NCBI RefSeq assembly: GCF_019599185.1 | Contig: NZ_JAIEUL010000008.1 | Coordinates: forward strand, 1-64,000 | DNA: 64,000 nucleotides | Source of the DNA: Cryobacterium inferilacus | Lineage (GTDB): Bacteria > Actinomycetota > Actinomycetes > Actinomycetales > Microbacteriaceae | Direction of reading: 5' to 3' | Part shown: positions 34,156 through 42,971 of the stretch, piece by piece | How the letters are laid out: every line of letters starts with the position of its first letter | Position numbering within the stretch: position 1 is the stretch's first letter | The notes under the pieces: generated by a model | The model's input: only the letters and a program-made list of their open reading frames with translations | Databases searched by the model: none | What the model was told of the DNA's origin: nothing | Position numbers and translations under genes: made by a program

Positions 34156-35523
34156 CTAAGCCTCGTGCGGGCGGTCGGGGGTGTCGTCGCGGAGCAGGTC
34201 GGCCAGGGCCTGGTCGACGTCATCGAGCACGGGCGGCTCGCCCTTCGCGGCGCTGCTGAGCCGGGCGACCAGGGCCGCTGGGTCGTCGAGGTCTTCGTCG
34301 CGAGGCAGGATGTCGGGGTGTGCCCAGAGGGCGTCCCTGGCCTCATTGCCCACGGCATCCGTCACGGCCTGCCACATTGCGGCGGCCTCACGCAGCCGGC
34401 GCGGCCGCAGTTCGAGGCCCATCAGGGTGGCGAAGGCCGACTCGGCCGGTCCGCCGGATGCGCGGCGCCGTTTGACGGTCTCGTTGATGGCGTCGGCGCG
34501 GGGCAGCCGGCTGGTGGCCTCGAGGGTGACCACGTCGACCCAGCCCTCGACCAGGGCCAGCATGGTCTCCAGCCGGCCGAGCGCGGCGAGCTGCGCCTCG
34601 GTCTTGGGCGGGATCAGCGAGCCGTTGACCATCGCGTCGCGCAGTTCCTCCGGGTTCGACGGGTCGAAGCCGTCGGCCAGGGATTCCAGCCGTTCGGTGT
34701 CGATGCTGATGCCGCGGGCGAAGTCGGTGATCGAGCTGATCATGTGCAGGCGCAGCCACCTGGCGTGCCGGAACAGGCGGGCGTGTGCGAGTTCGCGCAC
34801 GGCCAGGTAGATCTGCACCTGGTCGACGGGCACGTCCAGGCCCTCGCCGAACTCGGCGACGTTCTGGGGGAGAAGCGCGGCCTGCTGGTCGCCGAACAGA
34901 GGGATGCCGATGTCGCCGCCGGAGACGACCTCGCTGGAGAGCTGGCCGACGACCTGACCCAGCTGCATGGCGAACAGGGTGCCGCCGAGGCTGCGCATCA
35001 TTTGGCTCGCACCGGCCAGCATGCCCCTGAGCTCCTCGGGGGCCTGCTCGGTGAGCACCTTGGTGAGCGAGTCGGAGATGCTCGTGGCCACGGGCTCGGC
35101 GAGCTGGCTCCACAGCGGCATGGTCGCGGTGACCCATTCCTTGCGGGTCATCAGCCGCGGCTCCACGGTGAGTTCGGCCACCGAGATCACGTCGTCCAAC
35201 CAGAGGGCCGCGATGTGGAAGGCCTGCTCCAGCTCGGCGCGCTGCGCCGGGGTGGTGCTCTGCTGCCCGGTGGCCGCGCGTTCCTGGCCCTGCTGCAGCG
35301 CGATGTCCCAGTTGATGCCGCCGCTGCCGTCGCCGCCGGCGCGCAGAGCGCCCTGCAGCTGCTGCATCAGTGCGGCCACACTCGCCGGATCGTTGGGCAG
35401 CCCGGCAGCACCGGCCAGCTGGCTCGGGTCGATAGACGACTTGCCCGACAGTATGTCGCGGAGCATGTCCTGGAATTCGTCTTCTGGGTTCTGACCGTCG
35501 TCGGGTCGGGAGTCATCGGCCAC
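34156..35523 (-). CDS. Zinc-dependent metalloprotease-like protein (Zincin_2, DUF2342)
   Basis: A roughly 455-residue actinobacterial protein of the TIGR03624/Zincin_2 type. The conserved core DVPVDQVQIYLAVRELAHARLFRHARWLRLHMISSITDFARGI carries an unusual zinc-site-like motif ELAHARLF with H-x4-H spacing instead of HExxH. The N-terminus is disordered with Gly/Gln stretches (GGDGSGGINW). I prefer GTG at 35523 because GAGAGG lies 8 nt upstream; a GTG at 35532 is in frame. Family role is unknown, though it is widespread in Actinobacteria. It is divergent from the YlbL-type protease. Confidence 0.8.
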   Translation of the reverse strand: MADDSRPDDGQNPEDEFQDMLRDILSGKSSIDPSQLAGAAGLPNDPASVAALMQQLQGALRAGGDGSGGINWDIALQQGQERAATGQQSTTPAQRAELEQAFHIAALWLDDVISVAELTVEPRLMTRKEWVTATMPLWSQLAEPVATSISDSLTKVLTEQAPEELRGMLAGASQMMRSLGGTLFAMQLGQVVGQLSSEVVSGGDIGIPLFGDQQAALLPQNVAEFGEGLDVPVDQVQIYLAVRELAHARLFRHARWLRLHMISSITDFARGISIDTERLESLADGFDPSNPEELRDAMVNGSLIPPKTEAQLAALGRLETMLALVEGWVDVVTLEATSRLPRADAINETVKRRRASGGPAESAFATLMGLELRPRRLREAAAMWQAVTDAVGNEARDALWAHPDILPRDEDLDDPAALVARLSSAAKGEPPVLDDVDQALADLLRDDTPDRPHEA

Positions 35524-35664
35524 TTCAGGCACCTCTCAGTTGCTTGCCTCTACGCTAGCCCGAGAACCCCGGCCAGAACTGGGAAATGACCTACGCTGGG
35601 TCCTTACGGTGTCCGCCTGTCGCGAACACCCGGCAGACCCCGTACACGCCTCTTAAGGAGCCTG

Positions 35665-36768
35665 GTGGCCCTCTTCACCGATGATTCACCCCGAGGCCCC
35701 GGCCGTACCCACCGTGGCTCCCGGCCGGGCTGGGTGGTGCTGGGCATTGCGCTGGTCACCGGGCTGGCCCTGGCGATCGTGCCGTCACCGTACGTGGTCG
35801 AAAAGCCCGGCCCGGTGTACAACACCCTCGGCGCTGCGGACTACGAGGGGGAGGAGCGGGACCTCATCTCCATCCCGGACGAGACCGTCTACCCCACAGA
35901 GGGTTCCCTCGACCTGCTCACGGTGTCGGTGCTGGGCAACCCGGAGAACCGCCTGAACTGGCTCACCGTCGCTGCCGCCTGGCTCGACCCCAGCCAGGCC
36001 GTCGTGCCGATGGATGCCGTCTTCCCGGCCGACGAGACCACCGAGGACCGCGAAGAGGCCAACCAGGTGGCGATGGTCAACTCCCAGCAGGACTCCATCG
36101 CCGCGGCACTGACCAGCCTGGGCTACGAGTACCCGAGCGAACTCAGCGTCGTGTCGCTGGCCGATGACGCCGCCGCGACCGGCCTGATCGAACCCGGCGA
36201 CCTGATCACGGCCGTCAACGGCGAGGGCGTGGCCGACATCACCGCCCTGCGCGAGGCGCTGACGGCCAGCGGCGCAGACCGGCCGGCCACGATCGGCCTG
36301 ACCCGGGACGGTGCCGACCTGAGCGTGGACGTGACCCCCGTCGAGGTCGACGGCGCCGTGGTGCTGGGCATCAACGTCAAGTCCGACTACCAGTTCCCGG
36401 TCGACGTCGAGATCCAGCTCGACAAGGTGGGCGGCCCGAGCGCCGGCATGATGTTCGCACTGGGCATCATCGACAAACTCACCCCGGGGGCCATTCAAGG
36501 CGGGGCGGATGTCGCCGGCACCGGAACAATCAACCAGGCCGGCGCCGTGGGCGCCATCGGCGGCATCCGGCAGAAGCTGTTCGGCGCCCAGGACGCCGGG
36601 GCCGAGTGGTTCCTGGCCCCGACCGCGAACTGCGACGAGGTCACCGGCCATGTGCCGGACGGGCTGACCGTGCTGGCCGTGAGCACCCTTGACGAGGCGC
36701 TTACGGCGCTGGAAGCCATCCGCACCGACGCGGATACCAGCGCCCTGCCCACCTGCCCCGCGGCCTGA
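35665..36768 (+). CDS. YlbL-type PDZ/Lon-C domain protease
   Basis: A 367-residue membrane-anchored serine protease. N-terminal membrane helix (WVVLGIALVTGLALAIVPSPYVV), then KPGPVYNTLG and EGSLDLLTVSV, a PDZ domain (about residues 155-235, GLIEPGDLITAVNGEGVADI), and a Lon-type proteolytic domain with the catalytic Ser in GGPSAGMMFALGIID near 257 and Lys in GGIRQKLFGA near 300. In Bacillus YlbL acts in cell-cycle and DNA-damage recovery; the actinobacterial role is less defined. Start GTG at 35665 behind AAGGAG. The long upstream gap with divergent Zincin_2 gene contains the promoter. Confidence 0.9.
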   Translation: MALFTDDSPRGPGRTHRGSRPGWVVLGIALVTGLALAIVPSPYVVEKPGPVYNTLGAADYEGEERDLISIPDETVYPTEGSLDLLTVSVLGNPENRLNWLTVAAAWLDPSQAVVPMDAVFPADETTEDREEANQVAMVNSQQDSIAAALTSLGYEYPSELSVVSLADDAAATGLIEPGDLITAVNGEGVADITALREALTASGADRPATIGLTRDGADLSVDVTPVEVDGAVVLGINVKSDYQFPVDVEIQLDKVGGPSAGMMFALGIIDKLTPGAIQGGADVAGTGTINQAGAVGAIGGIRQKLFGAQDAGAEWFLAPTANCDEVTGHVPDGLTVLAVSTLDEALTALEAIRTDADTSALPTCPAA

Positions 36769-36877
36769 TAGCGGAGGCGGTTCTGGGTGAGCCCTCAGCG
36801 AACTGGGGGTTTGCCCAGAGGAGGCTTGCATAGAATGAGGGTCTGACCCCCGATCTATCAGAGCAAGAGGCCAATTC

Positions 36878-39796
36878 GTGACCACATCATCCGCCGGAAG
36901 CGCTCCACGTCGGAGCCGTGCCCCGCTCGCCATCACGGCAGCGATAATCGCCGGGTTGGTGATCTTATTCTTCATCTTCGCGGGGTTGTACGCGGATGTG
37001 TTGTGGTTCGATCAGCTCGGCTTCCTCAGCGTCCTGACCACCCAGTGGATCGCCGGCGCCGCTCTGTTCGTGATCGGGTTCCTCGGCATGGCCGTGCCGG
37101 TCTGGGTGAGCATCCAGGTCGCCTACCGGATGCGCCCCGTCTACGCGAAGCTGAACTCCTCGGTTGATCGCTACCAGCAGGTGATCGAGCCGCTGCGGCG
37201 CCTCGCGATGTACGGCATCCCCGCCCTGCTCGGTCTCTTCGCCGGCGTCGCCGCCGCGACGCGCTGGCAGACCATTCTGATGTGGCTCAACCGCACGGAG
37301 GCCGGCACCACAGACCCGCAGTTCGGCTTCGACGTGTCGTTCTACCTCTTCGACCTGCCGTTCTACCAGTCGGTTCTGGCGTTCAGCTCGGCCGTGGTGC
37401 TCATCTCCGCCCTCGTCGCGCTGGCCACCTCGTACCTGTACGGCGCCATCCGCGTCACCGGCCGTGAGGTCTACGTGGCCAAGGCCGCCCGCGTGCAGAT
37501 CGCCGTCACCGCGGCCGTCTACCTGCTGCTGCAGGCTGTGAGCATCTGGCTCGACCAGTACTCCACCCTCACCCAGGCCAACGAACTCATCACCGGCGCC
37601 GGTTACACCGACGTCAACGCCACCATCCCCGGCCGGGCCATCCTCGCCGGTGCCGCGGTCTTCGTCGCCATCCTGTTCCTCATCACCGCCTTCATCGGCC
37701 GCTGGCGTCTGCCGGTGATCGGCACCGCGCTGCTGATCGTGAGCAGCCTGCTGATCGGTTCGCTCTACCCCTGGGTCGTGCAGCGCTTCCAGGTCGACCC
37801 GAGCGCCAGAACCCTCGAGGCTCCGTACATTCAGAAGAACATCGACCTCACCCGGGACGCCTACGGTGTGGCCGACATCGAGGAGATTCCCTACACCGCC
37901 GAGACCGAAGCCACCGCGGGCGCCCTGCGCGAGGACGCCCAGACCACGGCCAACATCCGAATCCTCGACCCGGCCCTGGTCAGTGACGCGTTCGCCCAGC
38001 TCGAGCAGTTCCGCCAGTTCTACCAGTTCCCGAGCAACCTCGACGTCGACCGCTACACGATCGACGGCGAATCCCAGGACACCGTGGTCGCCGTGCGTGA
38101 CCTCGACCTCTCCGGCCTGAGCAGCGAGACCTGGGTCAACTCCACAGTGGTCTACACGCACGGGTACGGTGTGGTCGCCGCCTACGGCAACCAGCGTTCG
38201 GCCGACGGCCAGCCGGTCTTCCTCGAGGGCGGCATCCCCACCTCCGGTGCGCTCGGCGACTTCGAGCCGCGGGTGTACTTCGGCGAATCCTCGCCCACCT
38301 ACTCCATCGTCGGCGCCCCAGAGGGCACCGACCCGGTCGAGCTGGACTACCCGTCCGGTGAGGACGGCGCCCAGCAGACCTACACGACCTTCAGCGGCGA
38401 CGGTGGGCCCAGCCTGAACGGTGCCTTCAACAAGCTGATCTACGCGCTCAAGTTCCAGTCCGAGCAGATCTTCCTCGCGAACGCCGTCAACGACGAGTCG
38501 CAGATTCTCTACGACCGTGACCCGATCACGCGCGTGCAGAAGGTGGCGCCGTACCTCACCCTCGACTCCGACCCGTATCCCACGGTCGTCGATGGTCGGG
38601 TCAAGTGGGTTGTCGACGCGTACACGACGTCGGCCACCTACCCGTACTCCACCGGAGTCAGCCTGAGCGACGCGATCGCCGACACCGAAACGCCCGAGCA
38701 GCCGTTCGCGCTGGACAACATCAACTACATGCGCAACTCGATCAAGGCCACGGTGGACGCCTACGACGGCTCCGTCACCCTGTACGCCTGGGACGAGGAG
38801 GACCCGCTGCTGCAGACCTGGCAGAAGATCTTCCCGTCGACCGTCGAGCCGATGAGCGAGATGAGCGGTGACCTGATGAGCCACGTTCGCTACCCGGCGG
38901 ACATGTTCAAGGTGCAGCGCGCCATCCTCGGCAAGTACCACGTCACCGACCCCGGTACCTTCTACTCCGAGAACGACGCCTGGACCACTCCGAACGACCC
39001 CGTGTCGCCGAGCACCAACACCACTCTGCAGCCGCCGTACTACCTGACGATGCAGATGCCCGGCCAGGAGTCGCCGTCGTTCTCGCTGTACTCCACGTTC
39101 ATCCCTGACGCCACCGGCGAGACCACCCGTAACGTGCTGACGGGCTACCTGGCAGCGGATGCCGACGCGGGCAATGTCGACGGCGAACGGGACGAGGACT
39201 ACGGCGCACTGCGGCTGTTGACCCTGCCGAACGACGTCACGGTGCCCGGCCCCGGCCAGGTGCAGGCGCAGTTCAACGGTGATCCCACCATCTCCGCCGA
39301 GCTGAACCTGCTGCGTCAGGGCCAGTCCACGGTGCTCAACGGCAACCTGCTCACCCTGCCCGTCGGTGGTGGCCTGCTCTACGTGCAGCCCGTCTACGTG
39401 CGGTCCACCGGTGAGACCAGCTACCCGCTGCTGCAGAAGGTGCTCGTCGCGTTCGGCGACCAGATCGCCTTCGAGGACACCCTGGACAGCGCGCTCAACG
39501 TGCTGTTCGAGGGCGAATCGGGAGCGAACGCCGGCGACACGGACGTTCCGCCGGCCGTCGAGACCGACGGCGAGACAGCCCCCGAGACGGATGGCGACGG
39601 CACCGAGACGCCCAGCACCGACACCGGTGACCCGGCGACGGATGCGCAGCTGAAGACGCTCCTCGACGTGGCCAAGCAGGCCATGGCCGAGAAGCAGGCC
39701 GCGCTGACGGCCGGCGACTTCGCCGCATACGGTGTCGCAGACGAGAAGCTCTCCGAGACCGTCGACAGCATGCTGGCACTGCTCGGCGAGCAGTAA
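36878..39796 (+). CDS. UPF0182 family membrane protein
   Basis: A 972-residue protein with seven predicted membrane helices in the first 320 residues (for example RAPLAITAAIIAGLVILFFIFAGLYADVLWFDQLGF, LSVLTTQWIAGAALFVIGFLG and FYQSVLAFSSAVVLISALVALA) followed by a large extracytoplasmic domain that starts at the IQKNIDLTRDAYGV motif and contains FVRYPADMFKVQRAILGKYH-like HVRYPADMFKVQ. The C-terminus is a Thr/Glu/Asp-rich linker plus a short helical end. UPF0182 proteins are actinobacterial and of unknown function. Length and order fit Mycobacterium and Streptomyces homologues. A hairpin terminator follows. Confidence 0.9.
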   Translation: MTTSSAGSAPRRSRAPLAITAAIIAGLVILFFIFAGLYADVLWFDQLGFLSVLTTQWIAGAALFVIGFLGMAVPVWVSIQVAYRMRPVYAKLNSSVDRYQQVIEPLRRLAMYGIPALLGLFAGVAAATRWQTILMWLNRTEAGTTDPQFGFDVSFYLFDLPFYQSVLAFSSAVVLISALVALATSYLYGAIRVTGREVYVAKAARVQIAVTAAVYLLLQAVSIWLDQYSTLTQANELITGAGYTDVNATIPGRAILAGAAVFVAILFLITAFIGRWRLPVIGTALLIVSSLLIGSLYPWVVQRFQVDPSARTLEAPYIQKNIDLTRDAYGVADIEEIPYTAETEATAGALREDAQTTANIRILDPALVSDAFAQLEQFRQFYQFPSNLDVDRYTIDGESQDTVVAVRDLDLSGLSSETWVNSTVVYTHGYGVVAAYGNQRSADGQPVFLEGGIPTSGALGDFEPRVYFGESSPTYSIVGAPEGTDPVELDYPSGEDGAQQTYTTFSGDGGPSLNGAFNKLIYALKFQSEQIFLANAVNDESQILYDRDPITRVQKVAPYLTLDSDPYPTVVDGRVKWVVDAYTTSATYPYSTGVSLSDAIADTETPEQPFALDNINYMRNSIKATVDAYDGSVTLYAWDEEDPLLQTWQKIFPSTVEPMSEMSGDLMSHVRYPADMFKVQRAILGKYHVTDPGTFYSENDAWTTPNDPVSPSTNTTLQPPYYLTMQMPGQESPSFSLYSTFIPDATGETTRNVLTGYLAADADAGNVDGERDEDYGALRLLTLPNDVTVPGPGQVQAQFNGDPTISAELNLLRQGQSTVLNGNLLTLPVGGGLLYVQPVYVRSTGETSYPLLQKVLVAFGDQIAFEDTLDSALNVLFEGESGANAGDTDVPPAVETDGETAPETDGDGTETPSTDTGDPATDAQLKTLLDVAKQAMAEKQAALTAGDFAAYGVADEKLSETVDSMLALLGEQ

Positions 39797-39809
39797 CCAG
39801 CACGCCCCT

Positions 39810-39855
39810 AGCGGGTGTCGCACCGGGGTTCCTCCCGGCGCGGCACCCGCTTTGC
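39810..39855 (+). terminator. Terminator after the UPF0182 gene
   Basis: Hairpin with arms AGCGGGTG and CACCCGCT plus inner CCGGG/CCCGG pairing, followed by TTTGCT. It begins 14 bp after the stop codon and ends before the tRNA. Confidence 0.7.
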
Positions 39856-39935
39856 TGTGGCCCGGAGCGCGACGCGCCCGGGACGGGGCACCGATTCGAG
39901 GGGCTTGGGGAACTGTGGTAACTTAGTTCTTGTAG

Positions 39936-40009
39936 CGCGGGGTGGAGCAGTTCGGTAGCTCGCTGGGCTCATAACCCAGAGGTCGTAGGTTCAAATCCTG
40001 CCCCCGCAA
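39936..40009 (+). tRNA. Initiator tRNA-fMet (CAT)
   Basis: A 74-nt cloverleaf with anticodon CAT in the GGGCTCATAACCC stem-loop. The three consecutive G-C pairs of that stem and the unpaired C1-A72 end (CGCGGGG against CCCCGCA) are the marks of bacterial initiator tRNA, so this is the formyl-methionine tRNA rather than the elongator. GTTCAAATC gives the T loop. The 3' CCA is not encoded (CAG follows), so it must be added. A terminator follows directly. Confidence 0.95.
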
Positions 40010-40015
40010 CAGAAA

Positions 40016-40050
40016 CAAAAATCCCGGTCTCGAAAGAGGCCGGGATTTTT
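40016..40050. terminator. Bidirectional terminator between tRNA-fMet and arsA
   Basis: Arms ATCCCGGTCT and AGGCCGGGAT (10 bp, one G-T) around CGAAAG, with five T after and five A before, the classical form for both strands. It ends the tRNA and probably the arsD-arsA transcript. Confidence 0.9.
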
Positions 40051-40066
40051 GCGTTAACCACGAGTG

Positions 40067-41902
40067 CTACGCCCTGGAGAGGGCGGCCAGCGCGGGGATG
40101 CCGATCGGCTCTTCCGGCAGCAACGGCACGATCGCCGTGCGCTCGGCCAGACGAGAGCACACCTCGTCGATCTCGGGCAGTTCGTTCGCGGCCCTACGCT
40201 GCAGCAGCGCCGAGGTGGGCGCGGCCGCTGCGATGGAATTGTTCACGATCCATGCCCACGGTTCGATCCCGGCCCGGCGCAGGTCGTCCTGCAGGCCGGC
40301 GGCCTCCAGTACCGGGGTCGTCTCGGCGAGGGTGACCAGCAGCACCTTGGTCTGGGCCGGGTCCTGCAACTTCATCATCGGGGTGACGAAGTGCATCGTG
40401 CTGCCCATCTGACGCGAGACCTCGCGGTGGTACGAACCGGTCGCATCCAGCAGCAGCAGCGTGTGCCCGGTGGGCGCGGTGTCGAGCACCACGAACTTGT
40501 TCTTGGCCTCCCGGGTCACCCGGGAGAAGGCCTGGAACACGGCGATCTCCTCGGTGCACGGCGATCGCAGGTCTTCCCGCAGCATGTCCAGGCCCTGCTC
40601 GTCGAGCTGTGCGCCCTTGGTGGCCAGCACGTGCTCGGTGTAGCGCTCGACCTCCACCGCCGGGTCGATCCGGGAGACCTCGAGGTTGGCGAGTTCGCCG
40701 GAGAGGGTGTCGGACAGGTGCGCCGCCGGGTCGGTGGTGGTGAGGTGCACGGCGAATCCGCGATCGGCCAGAGCCACCGCCACTGCGGCCGCCAGGGTGG
40801 TCTTGCCCACCCCGCCCTTGCCCATCAGCATCACCAGACCGTGGCCGTCGGCGGCGATCTGGTCGACCAGCGCCGCCAGGCTCCGCTCGCCGACCTGCCC
40901 CGCTTCGGACGAGCTGCCCCGGTGTGCCGGCGCGGCTCGCCCGGATGCGGGCAGGTCGGTGGTGGGCGCGGCGGCGTGGGGGAGGAGCGCGCGGAGCGCG
41001 GGCAGCCCCACCATATTGGTGGCCATCAGCGGCAGGTAGTCCGTGGGCAGATCGACCAGGGTGGGGTCGCGGGCGTCGAGGGCGCGCTGCTCGCGTCGAC
41101 GGATGGCGGCGGCCAGTGGATCGTCTGCTGCCTCGCCGGGCAGAACCCCGTTCACCACCAGGTACTGCCTGGCCATGCCCATGGCAGCCAGCTCGGCGTG
41201 AGTGCGGGCGGCCTCGGCCAGGGTGGACTGCTGGGCCCGGGCGACAAGAACCAGCCGGGTGCGCTCCGGGTCGCCGAGCGCGGCCACGGCCTGCGCGTAC
41301 ACCGCACGCTGCTTCTCCAGGCCAGACAACGGACCCAGGCAGGACGGGTCGCCCTTGCCCGCGGTGAGGAACTCGGTCCAGTCGCCGGGCAGCTGCAGCA
41401 GCCGGATGGTGTGCCCGGTCGGCGCGGTGTCGAAGACGATGTGATCGTACGCGGCCGTCCAAGCGGCATCCGTGAGCAGATCGGTGAACTCGTTGAACGA
41501 CGCGATCTCGGTGGTGCAGGCGCCAGAGAGCTGCTCCTCGATCGAGGCGACCTCCGCGGCGGGCAACAGCCCACGCACCGGGCCCACGATGCGTTCGCGG
41601 TACTGCTCAACGGCCTGCTCCGGGTCGATCTCCAGCGCGGCCAGGCCGGGCACGGCCGCAATGGGTGTGACGGTGTTGCCGATGCTGACGCCGAACACCT
41701 GGCCCACGTTCGAGGCCGGGTCGGTGCTGACCAGCAGCACGGATGCGCCGCTCACCGCCAGCCGGATCGCACTCGCGCAGGCGATCGAGGTCTTGCCCAC
41801 GCCGCCCTTGCCGGTGAAGAAGAGGAACCGCGGGGCATCGGTCAGGAAGGCCGGCGCAACGCGGGCGTCGGTGTCGGAGAGGGTGGCGCTGCCGAGGGAC
41901 AT
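40067..41902 (-). CDS. arsA: Arsenical pump-driving ATPase
   Basis: A 611-residue ArsA-type ATPase made of two homologous halves. Each half has a P-loop (FFTGKGGVGKTSIACA near residue 30 and LMGKGGVGKTTLAAA near 340), a DTAPTGHT signal (near 155 and 470), and metalloid-binding cysteines in similar places (GACTTEIASF and RSPCTEEIAVF). It couples ATP hydrolysis to ArsB-mediated efflux of arsenite or antimonite. Its ATG overlaps the arsD stop codon (ATGA), so ArsD and ArsA are made together, as in other clusters where ArsD hands metalloid to ArsA. It is divergent from arsC and arsB. Confidence 0.93.
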   Translation of the reverse strand: MSLGSATLSDTDARVAPAFLTDAPRFLFFTGKGGVGKTSIACASAIRLAVSGASVLLVSTDPASNVGQVFGVSIGNTVTPIAAVPGLAALEIDPEQAVEQYRERIVGPVRGLLPAAEVASIEEQLSGACTTEIASFNEFTDLLTDAAWTAAYDHIVFDTAPTGHTIRLLQLPGDWTEFLTAGKGDPSCLGPLSGLEKQRAVYAQAVAALGDPERTRLVLVARAQQSTLAEAARTHAELAAMGMARQYLVVNGVLPGEAADDPLAAAIRRREQRALDARDPTLVDLPTDYLPLMATNMVGLPALRALLPHAAAPTTDLPASGRAAPAHRGSSSEAGQVGERSLAALVDQIAADGHGLVMLMGKGGVGKTTLAAAVAVALADRGFAVHLTTTDPAAHLSDTLSGELANLEVSRIDPAVEVERYTEHVLATKGAQLDEQGLDMLREDLRSPCTEEIAVFQAFSRVTREAKNKFVVLDTAPTGHTLLLLDATGSYHREVSRQMGSTMHFVTPMMKLQDPAQTKVLLVTLAETTPVLEAAGLQDDLRRAGIEPWAWIVNNSIAAAAPTSALLQRRAANELPEIDEVCSRLAERTAIVPLLPEEPIGIPALAALSRA

Positions 41903-42300
41903 CAGCAGCAGCTCTCGGCGGCGGCCCCGCCACAACAGCCGTCGGCGGCGGCCGGAGCTGCGGTGAGCAGCGACGGCCGATCCTCGGCCGCGGGGGCACC
42001 CAAACCGGCCCACTTCGCCAGCTCGGGGCGGGACGGGTACCGACCGGTGAGCACGGTGGCGCCGTCGACCATCGTCACCGGCAGGCCCTCCTGGCCCACG
42101 GTGTGCAGAAAGGCGCGCACGGTCTCGTTCTCGGCGAACGCGAGCGGCTCCTGGGCCAGGTTGAACCGGCGCACGCTACCGCCGACCGAGGTGGCCCAGT
42201 CGATGTCGGCCGACACCGTGACGAGCTGCTGGTCGACGTCGACGCCGCAAATGCCGGTGCCGCAGCACAGGCCGGGTTCGAAGATCTGGATGGTCGTCAT
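41902..42300 (-). CDS. arsD: Arsenic metallochaperone
   Basis: A 132-residue thioredoxin-fold-like chaperone that delivers As(III) to ArsA. IQIFEPGLCCGTGICGVDVD at the start gives the adjacent cysteine pair and the third cysteine used for arsenite binding, and the C-terminus has two more pairs (DGCCGG and ESCC). LVTVSADIDWATS and TGRYPSRPELAKW follow the family. I chose ATG at 42300 because GAGG lies just upstream; an in-frame ATG at 42360 would add 20 residues. It overlaps arsA by ATGA. Divergent operator-like sequences lie upstream. Confidence 0.93.
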   Translation of the reverse strand: MTTIQIFEPGLCCGTGICGVDVDQQLVTVSADIDWATSVGGSVRRFNLAQEPLAFAENETVRAFLHTVGQEGLPVTMVDGATVLTGRYPSRPELAKWAGLGAPAAEDRPSLLTAAPAAADGCCGGAAAESCC

Positions 42301-42359
42301 GGGAGCCTCTGATCCGCCGGATGCTTCGACACGGTGTCGCCCGTCCAGCACTCCCATCA

Positions 42360-42377
42360 TATCGATGCCTATCGATT
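42360..42377. promoter_or_regulatory. ArsR-like operator candidate upstream of arsD
   Basis: TATCGATGCCTATCGATT: two ATCGAT hexamers, each palindromic, with a 4-bp CCTA-type spacer. It lies about 60 bp upstream of the arsD ATG. The regulator that would bind it is not encoded in the window. Confidence 0.4.
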
Positions 42378-42466
42378 TAGGGCGACAGGTGAACGGCCGT
42401 TGAACAACGGGTGTCGAGTGGTGGTCGAAGCTTCCGACGCCGCCGAACCGATCGTGAACCGTCTAT

Positions 42467-42486
42467 ATTGACAGGTGTCGATCAAT
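42467..42486. promoter_or_regulatory. ArsR-like operator candidate upstream of arsC
   Basis: ATTGA and TCAAT half-sites separated by 10 bp, the arrangement of ArsR/SmtB sites (ATTGA-N-TCAAT), overlapping a TATATT -10-like box at 42464-42469 and 19 bp before the arsC ATG. Confidence 0.5.
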
Positions 42487-42505
42487 CTCCACCGAAGGAA
42501 GCCCC

Positions 42506-42940
42506 ATGTCTGACATCAGCACCGACCCGTCCGCGGCCAAGCCCACCGTTCTGTTCGTCTGCGTGCACAACGCCGGCCGATCCCAGATGGCTGCCGGATA
42601 CCTTGCCGCGCTCTCCGACGGTCGCGTCGAGGTCCTCTCCGCGGGCTCGGAGCCCAAGGACCAGATCAACCCCGTCGCCATCCAGGCCATGGCCGAAGAC
42701 GGCATCGACATCGCCGACAACGTGCCCAAGATCCTCACCGTCGAAGCCGTCAAGGACTCCGACGTCGTGATCACCATGGGCTGCGGCGACGCCTGCCCGA
42801 TTTTCCCCGGCAAGCGCTACGAGGACTGGGAACTGGCGGACCCGGCCGGCCAGGGCATCGAGTCGGTGCGGCCGATCCGCGACGACATCAAGGCGCGCAT
42901 CCAGAAACTGCTCACCGAGATCCTTCCCGCCTCGGCTTAG
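42506..42940 (+). CDS. arsC: Arsenate reductase (LMW phosphatase type), short form
   Basis: A 144-residue reductase of the low-molecular-weight phosphatase fold. The anion loop is CVHNAGRSQ (C-x5-R, near residue 21), followed by VLSAGSEP and the VVITMGCGDACPIFPGKRYEDWELADPAG block with the second redox cysteine pair of the thioredoxin- or mycoredoxin-linked type. It would reduce arsenate to arsenite for export by ArsB. ATG at 42506 with AAGGAAG before it. A longer paralogue follows 31 bp later. In mycothiol producers this group can use mycothiol and mycoredoxin; the exact donor is not read from the sequence. Confidence 0.9.
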   Translation: MSDISTDPSAAKPTVLFVCVHNAGRSQMAAGYLAALSDGRVEVLSAGSEPKDQINPVAIQAMAEDGIDIADNVPKILTVEAVKDSDVVITMGCGDACPIFPGKRYEDWELADPAGQGIESVRPIRDDIKARIQKLLTEILPASA

Positions 42941-42971
42941 TCCCACTCCCAACGACAAGGCGCAAACGCAC

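Noticed and set aside
36965-39823. A 952-codon open frame on the minus strand opposite the UPF0182 gene
   Set aside because: It mirrors the plus-strand gene, a common effect of high GC at third positions; its product is Val/Gly/His-rich, without recognisable domains, and the plus-strand protein is clearly real.
42301-42505. A short arsR gene in the divergent ars region
   Set aside because: All frames are closed or too short, and no helix-turn-helix sequence appears.
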